Below are positions 5,148-5,150 of a DNA stretch of 5,150 nt, one piece after another. The stretch is from Candidatus Bipolaricaulota bacterium. GTDB taxonomy: Bacteria > Bipolaricaulota > Bipolaricaulia > UBA7950 > UBA9294. The notes beneath the pieces are model-generated. The model was given only the letters and a program-made list of their open reading frames with translations, did no database searches and was not told where the DNA came from. The translations under genes were made by a program, and so were the position numbers. The stretch lies in NCBI GenBank assembly GCA_030612485.1, contig JAUWNS010000167.1, forward strand, positions 1-5,150, written 5' to 3'. Each line of letters starts with the position of its first letter. Position 1 is the stretch's first letter.

Positions 5148-5150
5148 AGC

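Overview
The window reads as bacterial chromosomal DNA of moderately high GC. Genes are packed tightly, strong AGGAGG-type Shine-Dalgarno sites precede most starts, three gene junctions overlap, one protein has a lipoprotein signal, and a neighbour looks like an exported barrel-type protein. A molybdenum hydroxylase operon next to oxygen-independent-looking redox genes fits an anaerobe or facultative anaerobe. The lineage cannot be fixed from this sequence. A deep-branching uncultured diderm (for example Bipolaricaulota or Acetothermia-like) is only a low-confidence guess from the overall style.

Positions 1-1605 (+ strand) hold the end of a molybdenum hydroxylase (xanthine dehydrogenase / CO dehydrogenase family) operon. 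It comprises the C-terminus of the [2Fe-2S] subunit, a MocA-type nucleotidyltransferase expected to finish the molybdenum cofactor, and the FAD-binding subunit. Both junctions overlap, so translation is probably coupled. The catalytic Mo-binding subunit is not in the window and would have to lie upstream or elsewhere.

Positions 1606-1940 are non-coding. They contain imperfect units of about 60 bp rich in a CGCAAAGACGC-like rhythm, mostly on the minus strand. Several frames are open here by chance, but none resembles a gene.

Positions 1941-3478 (+ strand) hold a two-gene exported cassette: a small lipoprotein carrying one PKD-like domain, then a secreted protein with a glycine-rich, beta-strand-rich N-terminal part joined by an acidic linker to a SnoaL-like (NTF2-fold) domain.

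Positions 3553-5147 (- strand) converge on that cassette. In transcription order they are a TrmO/TsaA-family tRNA methyltransferase, a flavin reductase-like split-barrel protein that overlaps it, and a GNAT acetyltransferase with its own good sigma70-like promoter. The GNAT gene is interrupted mid-domain by an in-frame TAG and is best read as a pseudogene, a recoded gene or a sequencing error.

Most of the genes belong to recognisable families. The least explained items are the intergenic repeat block, the barrel/SnoaL fusion with its PKD partner, and the amber codon in the GNAT gene. No clear new multi-gene system is visible.
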